This document shows positions 55,199-64,000 of a DNA stretch of 64,000 nt, piece by piece. Position 1 is the stretch's first letter, and every line of letters starts with the position of its first letter. Origin of the DNA: Paraburkholderia sp. C35 (lineage in GTDB: Bacteria > Pseudomonadota > Gammaproteobacteria > Burkholderiales > Burkholderiaceae); assembly GCF_003121405.1 (NCBI RefSeq), contig NZ_QBUY01000012.1:1-64000 (forward strand). The letters are read 5' to 3'. Position numbers and translations under genes: made by a program. The notes below the pieces were generated by a model. It did no database searches. It worked only from the letters and a program-made list of their open reading frames with translations, and had not been told where the DNA came from.

Positions 55199-55239
55199 AT
55201 AAAAAACGCCCCGTGACCCAAGTCACGGGGCGTTTTTTT
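55199..55239. terminator. Bidirectional intrinsic terminator
   Basis: AAAAAACGCCCCGTGAC and GTCACGGGGCGTTTTTTT form a 17-base-pair stem over a short loop. It serves the convergent ureohydrolase and permease genes. Confidence 0.92.
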
Positions 55240-55254
55240 CGCGCGCTGCGAGCG

Positions 55255-56571
55255 TTACGCGTAAGCCTGCTTGCGCGTCGACACCAGCGCGAGATAACAG
55301 ACGGCGCCGATCACCAGCGCCGGCAGCGTCGCGCCGAGATTCGGCAGCCACTGGTTGATCGCCTGATACGCGGCAATGCCAATCGCCCACGCGATGAACG
55401 CGCTCACGTGCCAGCCGCCCGAAAAACCGTAGCGGCCTTGCGTATCGGCGAGTGCTTCGGCGTCGATGCGGCGTTTGCGCACGATGAAGTGATCGACCAG
55501 CACCACGCCGAACAGCGGCGCAAACACCGAACCGATCAGCAGCAGGAAGTTCTGATACTTCGCCATCGGCACGATCAGCGCGATCAGCGTGCACAGCGCG
55601 CCGAACGCAGCCGACAGCAGCGGCACGCTCGCACGCGTCCAGAATGTACCCGTCGATACCGCCGCAGAGTGCACATCGGCGAACGCGTTGTCGATCTCGT
55701 CGATCAGCACCAGCAGCAGCGCCAGCCCGCCGCCCGCTTGCGCGAGCGCGGTGGTCAGCAGCGCATCGCCGCCACCTGCCGCGAGGCCGTACACCGCGCC
55801 CAGCATGTAAAACCAGATATTCGCGATGCCATAGCCCAGGATCGTGCCGCGGAACGTCTCGCCCGCCTTGCGGCCGAAGCGCGTGTAATCGGCGATCAGC
55901 GGCAGCCACGACAGCGGCATCGCGACCACCAGATCGATTGCGCCGCCAAACGACATTTCGCCCGTGCCCGGACGGCGCATCAGCGCGCCGAGATCATGTT
56001 GCGCGAGCAGGCTGTAGGTGAGCCACGCGGCGCCCGCGAGCAGCAGCCAGATACCCCACGAGCGCAGAAAGCGCCGCACGAACGACAGTGGGCCGCTGAT
56101 AGCGAGCAGCGTTGCCAGCACGCCGAAAATCAGCGTCCAGACGAGCGGCGCGGAAAAGCCGAACGCCTGCTTTGACAACGCATCGGCGGAATCGCGCATC
56201 ACGATCACTTCGAACGAACCCCAGCCGACCAGCTGGATCATGTTCAGCACGGCAGGAATCGACGCGCCGCGCACGCCGAGCGTGGGACGCAGCGATGACA
56301 TCGCGGCCAGCCCCGTGTCCGTGCCGATCACGCCCGCCAGCGCGAGCAGCACCACGCCGATCACGCTGCCGATCAGAATGGCCAGCAGCGCATGAGGCAG
56401 CGACAGCCCCGGCACGAGCAGCGCGCCTGCCTGCGCGACCAGCAGCCCGATGCCGAGCGAGAACCACAGCGCGAAGGCGTCGTGCGTCTTGAACGCGCGG
56501 CGCGACGCCGGCACGGGCGTGAGCGGCGCGTAGGTCGAACCGGTCTCGCCGGCGGTGGGATCCTGAGCCAT
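55255..56571 (-). CDS. NCS1 family nucleobase permease (CytX-like)
   Basis: A 438-residue inner-membrane transporter with about 12 predicted segments. The NCS1/codB-type pattern is seen in FSLGIGLLVAQAGALLVPGLSLPHALLAILIGSVIG (in two helices) and in the conserved MPLSWLPLIADYTRFGRKAGETF loop. It is the type annotated CytX, a putative hydroxymethylpyrimidine transporter, in Burkholderiales; cytosine or a related base is an alternative. I looked for a TPP riboswitch upstream (CTGAGA and ACCC...TGATC elements) and did not find one, so thiamine control is not supported. It is convergent with the ureohydrolase gene and divergent from rarA. Confidence 0.82.
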   Translation of the reverse strand: MAQDPTAGETGSTYAPLTPVPASRRAFKTHDAFALWFSLGIGLLVAQAGALLVPGLSLPHALLAILIGSVIGVVLLALAGVIGTDTGLAAMSSLRPTLGVRGASIPAVLNMIQLVGWGSFEVIVMRDSADALSKQAFGFSAPLVWTLIFGVLATLLAISGPLSFVRRFLRSWGIWLLLAGAAWLTYSLLAQHDLGALMRRPGTGEMSFGGAIDLVVAMPLSWLPLIADYTRFGRKAGETFRGTILGYGIANIWFYMLGAVYGLAAGGGDALLTTALAQAGGGLALLLVLIDEIDNAFADVHSAAVSTGTFWTRASVPLLSAAFGALCTLIALIVPMAKYQNFLLLIGSVFAPLFGVVLVDHFIVRKRRIDAEALADTQGRYGFSGGWHVSAFIAWAIGIAAYQAINQWLPNLGATLPALVIGAVCYLALVSTRKQAYA

Positions 56572-56885
56572 CTGATCTGTTTCCTGTCTGTCGTTGTCGT
56601 GTCGGCCGTGCTGGTGGCCGCGTTGTTTGCCGTGTTATTTGCCCTGCGGTATGCGTCTTGCGGACCGCCGCATCAGAAAGCACTTATGACGTTTGCCGGG
56701 AGCCTCGCCGCGCGACGGCTGTCATAATGCACAACTCTGGATGCACCGCAGTTCACAGGATGACGGTTCCGCGCGGTTGCATGCCGTTCTGGGCCATGCC
56801 GCTGCGCAGATTGTCGTGCACCCTCGTGCATGTTGTGTTGTGTGACGGTTTATACCCGAAAAGCCGAGATTATCCCCAAAACGCC
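56572..56885. other. Divergent region between the NCS1 permease and rarA
   Basis: A 314-base gap. A TTATAC at 56850-56855 could be a -10 box for rarA, but the -35 is unclear. No riboswitch, RNA gene or coding frame is supported. The rarA frame is open back to 56658, but that extension has no family character. Confidence 0.4.
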
Positions 56886-58196
56886 ATGTTTGAAGAAACC
56901 CGCGCCAATGTTCCCCTCGCCGAGCGCCTGCGGCCCCGCACCATCGACGAAGTCATCGGGCAGAAGCATCTGCTGGGCCCGAACAAGCCGTTGCGTGACG
57001 CGTTCGAATCGGGTGAAGCGCATTCGATGATTCTCTGGGGGCCGCCCGGCGTCGGCAAGACCACGCTCGCGCGGCTGATGGCCGACGCGTTCCACGCGCA
57101 GTTCATCGCGGTGTCGGCGGTGCTGTCGGGCGTGAAGGACATCCGCGAGGCCGTCGAAACGGCGCAGATCCATCGCGCGAACGGCCACCAGACACTCGTG
57201 TTCGTCGACGAGGTGCATCGCTTCAACAAGAGCCAGCAGGACGCGTTCTTGCCGCACGTCGAGTCCGGGTTGTTCGTGTTCGTCGGCGCGACGACGGAAA
57301 CCCCGTCGTTCGAGGTGAATAGCGCCTTGCTGTCGCGAGCGGCCGTGTATGTGCTCAAAAGCCTCGATTCGGACGAGCAGACAGAGTTGCTGGAACGTGC
57401 GTGCGCGGAACTCGGCGGCCTCACATTCACGGACGAAGCACGCGACGCGCTGATCGGTTCCGCCGACGGCGACGGCCGCAAGCTGCTGAACAATCTGGAG
57501 ATCGTCGCGCGCGCGGCGGCCCAGCAGAAGAAGACGGAGATCGACGGCGAACTGCTCGCGAGCGCGCTCTCTGAAAACCTGCGGCGCTTCGACAAGGGCG
57601 GCGATGCGTTCTACGACCAGATCAGTGCGTTGCACAAGTCCGTGCGCGGCAGCAATCCGGACGGCGCACTGTACTGGTTCTGCCGGATGCTCGACGGCGG
57701 CGCCGACGCGCGCTATCTGTCGCGGCGCCTCGTGCGCATGGCATGGGAGGACATTGGTCTCGCCGACCCGCGCGCCGCGCGCATCGCGCTCGACGCCGCC
57801 GAAACCTACGAGCGCCTCGGCACGCCCGAAGGCGAGCTGGCGCTGGCGCAGGCGGTGATCTATCTGGCCGTCGCACCCAAGTCAAATGCGGGCTACAACG
57901 CGTACAACGCGGCGCGTGCGTTTGTCGGCAAGGACCAGTCGCGTGCCGTGCCGATCCATCTGCGCAACGCGCCGACCAAGCTGATGAAGGAACTCGGCTA
58001 CGGCCACGAGTACCGCTATGCGCACGATGAGCCCGACGCGTACGCGGCGGGCGAAACCTATCTGCCCGACGGCATGCGCGATCCGCGCTGGTATCAGCCG
58101 ACGCCGCGCGGCCTCGAAGGCAAGATCGGCGAGAAGCTGTCGCGTCTGGCCGAACTCGACGCACACTGGCGTAGCGAGAACCGCAAGAAAAGCTGA
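56886..58196 (+). CDS. rarA: Replication-associated recombination protein RarA (MgsA)
   Basis: A 436-residue AAA+ ATPase related to clamp loaders, acting at stalled replication forks with SSB. The N terminus LAERLRPRTIDEVIGQKHLLG is the family signature; Walker A is GPPGVGKT (residues 52-59), Walker B is VFVDEVHRFNKSQQDAFLPHVE, and sensor regions GATTETPSFEVNSALLSR follow, then the tetramerisation domain (SNAGYNAYNAARAFV). Start ATG 56886 (MFEETRANVPLAERLRP) gives the normal length. serS follows after 93 bases on the same strand. In many proteobacteria lolA lies directly upstream, but here three genes intervene. Confidence 0.94.
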   Translation: MFEETRANVPLAERLRPRTIDEVIGQKHLLGPNKPLRDAFESGEAHSMILWGPPGVGKTTLARLMADAFHAQFIAVSAVLSGVKDIREAVETAQIHRANGHQTLVFVDEVHRFNKSQQDAFLPHVESGLFVFVGATTETPSFEVNSALLSRAAVYVLKSLDSDEQTELLERACAELGGLTFTDEARDALIGSADGDGRKLLNNLEIVARAAAQQKKTEIDGELLASALSENLRRFDKGGDAFYDQISALHKSVRGSNPDGALYWFCRMLDGGADARYLSRRLVRMAWEDIGLADPRAARIALDAAETYERLGTPEGELALAQAVIYLAVAPKSNAGYNAYNAARAFVGKDQSRAVPIHLRNAPTKLMKELGYGHEYRYAHDEPDAYAAGETYLPDGMRDPRWYQPTPRGLEGKIGEKLSRLAELDAHWRSENRKKS

Positions 58197-58214
58197 GGCG
58201 CGCGTTGCGCCTGA

Positions 58215-59588
<1,374 letters not shown>

Positions 59589-59747
59589 GCCCGGAAGGCA
59601 GTTCGGATCGGTCCAGGTCCTTTTTCAAGTTTCTGCGAAAAAGGGCTTGGAATCCGAAAACAGGTGTTCTATAATCTTTGTCTCACGCAAGCAGCGACCC
59701 GCTTAGTGTGGCACGACAAGACCACTCGTTGGTAAGTCAAAGAATCT

Positions 59748-59838
59748 GGAAAGGTGGCAGAGTGGTCGAATGCGCCGGACTCGAAATCCGGTGTACAGTT
59801 ATGCTGTACCGTGGGTTCGAATCCCACCCTTTCCGCCA
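59748..59838 (+). tRNA. tRNA-Ser (anticodon CGA)
   Basis: A 91-base class II tRNA with encoded CCA. The acceptor stem is GGAAAGG/CCTTTCC with G as discriminator, the anticodon stem CCGGA/TCCGG carries loop CTCGAAA giving anticodon CGA (reads UCG), a long variable arm TACAG...CTGTA is the serine identity element, and the T loop is GGTTCGAATCC. A terminator follows nine bases later. Confidence 0.96.
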
Positions 59839-59846
59839 GATGCAAA

Positions 59847-59877
59847 GCGAAACAGACCCTTCGGGGTCTGTTTTCGC
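59847..59877 (+). terminator. Intrinsic terminator of tRNA-Ser
   Basis: ACAGACCC and GGGTCTGT flank a TTCG tetraloop, followed by TTT; outer bases GCGAA and TTCGC extend the stem. It directly follows tRNA-Ser. Confidence 0.88.
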
Positions 59878-60151
59878 TTGTGCGGCGATTTTATGCATTG
59901 CCAGGCATCTGACTTCGCCGCGGGTTACTGTCGGGCTTCGCAAATTACAACGCGACTGCGCCGCGCGCCCCACTTTCTCCTCTCCTCGAATCCCTCAAAT
60001 CTGCGCTTTGCGCAAGCGCATGTTCGTTTGCACATCCGTGCGCGACCCGGCAGGGCGGGCAATGGGCGCATCCGTTGTATGCGCCCGCACAATCGATTGG
60101 TACATTCGTTGCATGACGGAAGGCGTCTGCCAACCACAATTGGAGTCCACG

Positions 60152-60382
60152 ATGACGAACCCCAATCGCGAGGAAAGCACGCTGCCCGAAGATCCGGCCG
60201 AAATCCCGCCGACTGAGTTGAACAAGCCCATCGGCGATGCGATCCCGACGCCTGTCGAGCCGGGCCTCGATCAGCCGTTGCCCGAGAAACCCAAGACGGA
60301 CGACGCAAACACCGCCGAGCCGATAGGCGACGACGATCCGCCTCCGGGCGTGCCCGCGCCGGGCCCATCCGATTTCGCGTGA
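60152..60382 (+). CDS. Small acidic proline-rich protein
   Basis: A 76-residue protein rich in Pro, Asp and Glu (MTNPNREESTLPEDPAEIPP, ending GVPAPGPSDFA). GGAG lies six bases before the ATG and supports this start over an upstream ATG. There is no signal peptide, membrane segment or cysteine, and it is probably disordered. I do not recognise a family; short acidic Pro-rich proteins of this kind are frequent in Burkholderiales genomes without a known role. It stands alone between tRNA-Ser and the histidine-kinase cluster. A short hairpin GGGATCC-AGT-GGATCCC at 60429-60445 lies 46 bases past its stop and could be a weak terminator. Confidence 0.55.
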   Translation: MTNPNREESTLPEDPAEIPPTELNKPIGDAIPTPVEPGLDQPLPEKPKTDDANTAEPIGDDDPPPGVPAPGPSDFA

Positions 60383-60989
60383 CTTCGCGCGTCCAAACGT
60401 TCGCGCGGCCAACGCTTAACCACGCATCGGGATCCAGTGGATCCCTTCCTTCAGGCCTCTCCTACGCGCTGTCCGAAACGATAGAAGAATCGCATCAACG
60501 TTTCGGGCCGCGCATCAAATACTCCGCTAAAAGCTGCCAGTCACCAATGCGTGCCTGATGCGCATTCCCCCGGTGGGAAATGGCATCCACCTTCACATTG
60601 CCGCCAATGGGCCGGACTCAGCCTTTACTAAGCCCTGCTTTATGCATACGATGAAGTTGCACTTTTTTCCTCCTGATTCGATGCGGGTAAGTAAAAAATC
60701 GACTGCAATTATTCACAAAAAGATAAACAGAAATATTCGTAGTCCATATGAAGATTCGACCTGTCGGTATTAGGCACTTCCATCATTCAAGTCAATCATT
60801 GCAGGGCATTGAACTCGTCGACAGACGAGAAGCTTCACGGCAAGACGTTGTCACGGTTCCATGCGTCAAGACAAAGGCGTCGCGCGCCCGATTCCCGCGC
60901 CGTCGTCCGGTTGCGTTGCTAACAACAACGAAGGCGTGCGCAGATCGTCACGGCACTTCGCGTGCGGACGCCTTGAGGAACGGTGAGTC
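60383..60989. other. AT-richer intergenic region before the kinase cluster
   Basis: A 607-base gap. It starts with the hairpin at 60429-60445. Bases from about 60620 to 60760 are clearly less GC-rich than the surroundings (for example the stretch with repeated AAAA and TTATT near 60690-60740), as expected for a promoter region or foreign insert. Short frames (60558-60773, 60748-61014) have no Shine-Dalgarno or family character and are not called. The kinase start at 60990 has GAGGAACGG upstream. Confidence 0.45.
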
Positions 60990-62324
60990 ATGCACATCGC
61001 TATATCTGCTTTGACAGTCGCGGTGGCTGCAATCGTAGTCTGGTGGTCGCTGCATCCACGGCGCATTGCGCCGGAACGCACGGGGGAATCTGCGTCCGTC
61101 CGTCATGTCACGCCAGTCTGGCCGCCGCGCCATCGCGTAGCCAGCGCTGCCGCGCGCGAGGCGGGCTTGCGAGGCACTGGTGGCTTCCTGGCGTTTGCGC
61201 GCCGTCGTATGGACACGACCGACGAACTGGCCGACGTCTTCGAATGTTTGCCCGTCGCCTCTGTCGTGTTCGATGAGCATGGCGTGATCGTGCTTGCGAA
61301 TGCGCAGGCCGAGCGTCTGCTCGACTACAGGCGCGGAGCGCTGGCGGGTGCATGTCTGGGTCTGGTCGCGCCGGGGCTGTCGCACGAACAGCATCGCGCG
61401 GGCGCCTCGCAGGCGAGCCGCCAGGCCTCTACGCGCACGCGCAGTCTGCGCGCGCGCCGCCGCGACGGCAGCGAGTTTCCTGTCGAGATCGCGACCAGCG
61501 CGATCCGCCACGAAGGGCGCACGGCAACTGTCGCGTTCATCACCGACATGACCGAGCGCTTCGAGCTGGAGCGCAATCGTCGGGAGTTGGCGCATCTCAC
61601 GCGTGTGTCGACGATGGGCGAGCTCGCCGCATCGCTCGCGCATGAGCTGAACCAGCCGCTGACGGCCATTCTCAGCAACGGCCAGGCCGCACAGCGTTTC
61701 ATGGATCAGCAGCCGATCGATCTCGCCGAAGTGCGCGACATCCTGAAAGACATCGTCGACGACAGCGGCCGTGCAAGCGAAGTGATCCGCCGTATGCGCG
61801 CCTTCGTGAAGAAGGAAGAGCAGCAGCAACTGACGACTGTCGATGTCGGTGGCTTGCTGCGCGACGTCACGCTACTCGTGCATGCCGATGCCGTCGCGCG
61901 CGGCATTAACGTGTCGCATGTGATCGACGACGGTTTGCCGTCCGTGCGCGGCGACAAGGTGCAACTGCAACAGGTGCTGCTCAATCTGCTGCTCAACGCT
62001 TTCGATGCCGTCGGTGAGCGCGCCGCAGCCGATCGTTCGGTGGCGCTGTTCGCGCAACCAGGCCGCGATGGCATGGTGCGGATCACGGTGCGTGACCGCG
62101 GGCATGGCCTGACGCCCGACAAACTGGAATGCATCTTCAAGCCCTTCGTCTCGTCGAAGCCGCAAGGACTCGGTCTCGGCCTGTCGATCAGCCGCTCGAT
62201 CGTGCAGATGCACGGTGGCCGTCTGTGGGCCGAGAACAATCCGGATGGCGGCATGACCTTCCATGTCGAATTGCACGCATCGCGAGATGTCTGCCATGCG
62301 GGCGTGGCGCAGGCGGCCACATGA
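60990..62324 (+). CDS. PAS-domain sensor histidine kinase (FixL/DctB-like HATPase)
   Basis: A 444-residue kinase. One membrane segment at residues 3-20 (IAISALTVAVAAIVVWWS), a basic linker, a PAS domain (about 78-190, LPVASVVFDEHGVIVLANAQAERLLDY, then TAFITDMTERFELER-like ending), the phosphoacceptor H218 in ASLAHELNQPLTAILSNGQ, and a HATPase domain with LLNLLLNAFDAV, DRGHGL and GLGLGLSISRSIVQMHGG. The type is the HisKA group found in FixL and related kinases, although no heme-binding histidine can be asserted for the PAS. Its stop overlaps the start of the response regulator by four bases (ATGA). The signal is unknown. Confidence 0.9.
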   Translation: MHIAISALTVAVAAIVVWWSLHPRRIAPERTGESASVRHVTPVWPPRHRVASAAAREAGLRGTGGFLAFARRRMDTTDELADVFECLPVASVVFDEHGVIVLANAQAERLLDYRRGALAGACLGLVAPGLSHEQHRAGASQASRQASTRTRSLRARRRDGSEFPVEIATSAIRHEGRTATVAFITDMTERFELERNRRELAHLTRVSTMGELAASLAHELNQPLTAILSNGQAAQRFMDQQPIDLAEVRDILKDIVDDSGRASEVIRRMRAFVKKEEQQQLTTVDVGGLLRDVTLLVHADAVARGINVSHVIDDGLPSVRGDKVQLQQVLLNLLLNAFDAVGERAAADRSVALFAQPGRDGMVRITVRDRGHGLTPDKLECIFKPFVSSKPQGLGLGLSISRSIVQMHGGRLWAENNPDGGMTFHVELHASRDVCHAGVAQAAT

Positions 62325-63055
62325 GCGTCATGAGTGACATGGCGGCCCTCGTCTACGTCGTCGATGACGACCCGTCAGTGCGCCGCGCGCTGACGCGGCT
62401 GATCAGGTCGGCGGGCCATGAAGTCGAGGCCTACGGTTCGGCATGCGAATTTCTCGAGCATGCGTGTGCCGGGCGTGGACCCGCTTGCGTCGTACTCGAC
62501 GTGCAGTTGCCCGATCTGAGCGGACTCGAATTACAGCGCCGCCTCGATGCCCGCCTGCCCATCGTTTTTCTGACGGGGCACGGCGATATCGCGATGACGG
62601 TCGGCGCAATCAAGGCCGGCGCGAGCGATTTCCTCACCAAGCCCGTCAGCGACAGCGACCTGTTGCACGCGATCGATCAGGCGCTCGCGCGTTCCGTCGA
62701 AGTGTCGAAGTCGCTGCACGAACTGGAAGAATTGCGCAGCCGTGTCGACCGTCTGACGGTGCGCGAGCGTGAAGTAATGAACCTCGTCGTGCTGGGACGG
62801 CTGAACAAGCAGGTCGCGTGCGAGCTCGGCACGGTCGAGAAGACGGTCAAGGCACATCGCGCGCGCGTGATGCAGAAAATGGAAGTGAGTTCGCTGGCGG
62901 AACTGGTGCGCATCGCCGACAAGGTGGCCGTCGCAGCCGTCAACCACCAGGCCGCCGTGCCGCTTCCAGCGGTTTCATCCGTTGTTCCGCCTGGCGTTGC
63001 CGCCGGACGGATACGAGACCAAGGTCCAATACCCCCGACGCCCACAGTTTCATAG
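62321..63055 (+). CDS. FixJ/NarL-type response regulator (receiver + LuxR HTH)
   Basis: A 244-residue regulator with a receiver domain (VYVVDDDPSVRRALTRLIRSAG, phosphoacceptor D60 in CVVLDVQLPDLSG, and K in FLTKPVS) and a C-terminal LuxR-type HTH (LTVREREVMNLVVLGRLNKQVACELGTVEKTVKAHRARVMQKM in pieces). The ATG overlaps the kinase stop (ATGA), so the pair is a translationally coupled two-component system, similar in layout to FixLJ/NodVW. The C-terminal 45 residues beyond the HTH are Pro/Val-rich and probably disordered. The palindromic box at 63013-63030 lies inside the 3' end of this gene, upstream of the next regulator gene. Confidence 0.92.
   Translation: MSVMSDMAALVYVVDDDPSVRRALTRLIRSAGHEVEAYGSACEFLEHACAGRGPACVVLDVQLPDLSGLELQRRLDARLPIVFLTGHGDIAMTVGAIKAGASDFLTKPVSDSDLLHAIDQALARSVEVSKSLHELEELRSRVDRLTVREREVMNLVVLGRLNKQVACELGTVEKTVKAHRARVMQKMEVSSLAELVRIADKVAVAAVNHQAAVPLPAVSSVVPPGVAAGRIRDQGPIPPTPTVS
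63013..63030. promoter_or_regulatory. Partial copy of the GGTCCAAT box (copy 1)
   Basis: ACGAGACCAAGGTCCAAT matches the perfect palindrome at 63584-63601 in its last 13 bases (ACCAAGGTCCAAT), with a degenerate left end. It sits in the last codons of the response-regulator gene, about 85 bases before the single-receiver gene at 63116. A TAGTCTAT further down (63053-63060) could be a -10 element. Confidence 0.45.
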
Positions 63056-63115
63056 TCTATTGCTGAGACGCCCACGCACCATGCGTGGACGCAGCGGCTC
63101 AACAGGCTAATCAGA

Positions 63116-63502
63116 ATGGGCACAGATAAACCCTTCGTCGTCGTGGTCGACGACGATGCGTCGGTGGGCAGGGCGATCAGGCGTCTGCTGCGTTCCGTCG
63201 GGATCGCGGCAGATACCTACACGAGCGGCGACGAGTTTCTCGACGTGTTGTCGGCGACGCCTTCGTATCGTCCCGACTGCGCGATCCTCGACGTGCAGAT
63301 GCCCGGCTTCAACGGCATCGAGGTCCAGCACCGCCTGGCCGGCAGCGCCGTGCCCATCATTTTCATCACCGCACACGACGACCCGGGCGTGCGCGATACC
63401 GCACTCGCGGCGGGCGCAAAGGCGTATCTGCGCAAGCCGTTTAACGATGTGCTTTTCATCAGGACAGTGTGCGCGGTACTCGGCATTGCTGCGCCGCTAT
63501 GA
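63116..63502 (+). CDS. Single-domain response regulator (receiver only)
   Basis: A 128-residue CheY-like receiver without an output domain. Acidic pocket VVVVDDDASVG (D12-D14), phosphoacceptor D59 in CAILDVQMPGFNG, the conserved T in FITAHDD and the lysine in YLRKPFNDV are all present. It lies 60 bases after the FixJ-type regulator and belongs to the same signalling cluster. Standalone receivers usually act as phosphate sinks, as phosphorelay intermediates or by protein-protein contact. It may share the kinase with the regulator at 62321. Confidence 0.9.
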   Translation: MGTDKPFVVVVDDDASVGRAIRRLLRSVGIAADTYTSGDEFLDVLSATPSYRPDCAILDVQMPGFNGIEVQHRLAGSAVPIIFITAHDDPGVRDTALAAGAKAYLRKPFNDVLFIRTVCAVLGIAAPL

Positions 63503-63583
63503 CGCGGCGGCTCCCTCTTGCACGCAGGAAAAGAGCGCGGACGCGTGCCCGGTGTTGCGCAAGATCATTGTTGTCGGCGGGGT

Positions 63584-63601
63584 ATTGGACCAAGGTCCAA
63601 T
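63584..63601. promoter_or_regulatory. Palindromic operator candidate ATTGGACC-AA-GGTCCAAT (copy 2)
   Basis: Eight-base arms are exact reverse complements around AA. The box lies in the 236-base gap between the single-receiver gene and the exported protein gene at 63739, about 140 bases before its start. A 13-base part of it also occurs at 63018-63030. Such palindromes at promoter distance fit binding by the LuxR-type regulator encoded in the same cluster. The assignment is inferred. Confidence 0.5.
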
Positions 63602-63738
63602 TGTTTTCGACTTGCCCCGATTCCACACTGGATCACATCGGACTCGCCGGGCCAACTGGCGCGCATCTGGAATTGTCCGCCGCGCGATGCGCGCGCACTG
63701 AGCACGACGGACGCAACTATCGCTTGGGGAGCTTCACC

Positions 63739-64000
63739 ATGAGACGTACCTTTCGAAACACGCCGATCCTCGCCGTGATGCTGACGATGGCAGGCGTGGC
63801 AGTGGCGCAGCAGCCAATTTTCTATCCCGCCAAAGGGCAGAGCCAGCAGAAGCAGTCCAGCGACACCGCTCAGTGCCACAGCTGGGCGACGCAGAACACG
63901 GGTATCAATCCCGCCGTGCTGGCGCAGAACGCGGCCAATCAACCGCCGCCGCCTGGTCCGCAGGGGCAGCGGCTGGGCGGCGCGGCACGTGGCGCTGCAG
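63739..64000 (+). CDS. Exported YMGG/glycine-zipper-like protein, truncated by the window edge
   Basis: The first 87 codons of a gene that runs off the right edge. It begins MRRTFRNTPILAVMLTMAGVAVA, a signal peptide with a likely cut after AVA or AQQ, and continues QQPIFYPAKGQSQQKQ, then QCHSWATQNTGINP and a Pro/Gly-rich stretch ending GGAARGAA. This is the pattern of small envelope proteins with a YMGG or glycine-zipper domain, common in Burkholderiales. Start ATG 63739 has GGGGAG seven bases upstream. The C-terminal domain is outside the window, so the family call is provisional. The palindrome at 63584-63601 may control it. Confidence 0.6.
   Translation, partial: MRRTFRNTPILAVMLTMAGVAVAQQPIFYPAKGQSQQKQSSDTAQCHSWATQNTGINPAVLAQNAANQPPPPGPQGQRLGGAARGAA

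Noticed and set aside
56572..56720. Possible TPP riboswitch upstream of the CytX-like permease
   Set aside because: The conserved CTGAGA and ACCC-TGATC-type elements are absent on the relevant strand.
60748..61014. An 88-codon rightward frame upstream of and overlapping the histidine kinase
   Set aside because: It overlaps the kinase start, has no good Shine-Dalgarno and no recognisable features.
61060..61560. FixL-type heme-binding PAS in the histidine kinase
   Set aside because: The PAS domain is clear, but I cannot identify the conserved heme-ligating histidine by eye, so oxygen sensing is not claimed.

Overview
The window looks like chromosomal DNA of a GC-rich betaproteobacterium of the order Burkholderiales, most likely Paraburkholderia, Caballeronia or Burkholderia. 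The pointers are a glucokinase fused to a HexR/RpiR regulator, a ribD-ribE-ribBA-ribH-nusB run with hemL, a ftsK/lolA/rarA/serS neighbourhood, and an intergenic palindrome family at the left edge that I associate with Paraburkholderia genomes. The genus is inferred from protein and repeat character, not from a search. Coding density is high and most genes are housekeeping or transport genes. I see no prophage, intact insertion sequence or CRISPR array.

Layout. 1-372: non-coding repeats. 373-3371: argD with a coupled GNAT acetyltransferase, then an iron-sulfur flavoprotein reductase. 3445-5574: an SDR-like protein, a small membrane protein and rsuA. 5713-8613: a proXWV-type osmoprotectant importer. 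8698-11510: an enolase-superfamily enzyme divergent from a MocR regulator. 11577-14183: an alpha/beta hydrolase and an aromatic amino-acid permease. 14184-15924: a small accessory patch against the 3' end of tRNA-Leu(CAA). 16109-24119: hemN with an FNR-type box, small envelope proteins, uppP with an in-frame amber codon, trmB, tRNA-Gly(CCC), yggT and a frameshifted DUF2520 gene. 24250-29691: a LysE exporter, ubiD, a lytic transglycosylase and an aminotransferase. 29837-35211: nusB, riboflavin genes and hemL. 35412-37461: an EVE/PUA-like protein and a Bcr/CflA exporter. 37587-46827: glucose catabolism and uptake. 46915-59838: a TRIC-like channel, Smr protein, trxB, ftsK, lolA, a LysR/ureohydrolase/NCS1 block, rarA, serS and tRNA-Ser(CGA). 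60152-64000: a small acidic protein, a histidine kinase with two response regulators, and a truncated envelope gene.

The most coherent system is glucose metabolism. zwf, pgl and glk-hexR run leftward and a four-part sugar ABC importer runs rightward. Between them a 19-bp perfect palindrome of HexR type overlaps two back-to-back sigma70-like promoters, so one operator can control both uptake and Entner-Doudoroff entry, and its presumed repressor is the C-terminal half of the glucokinase encoded in the same cluster.

The least explained parts are (i) the tRNA-Leu patch, where a predicted RHH-plus-RAMA-like modified-DNA reader is preceded by two operator-like repeats offset by exactly 10 bp and stands divergent to a membrane-anchored protein, and (ii) the kinase/regulator cluster, where the palindrome ATTGGACC-AA-GGTCCAAT and a partial copy precede two consecutive genes. 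Two genes 4 kb apart (uppP, DUF2520) each carry a single-nucleotide lesion that may be real decay or sequencing error.
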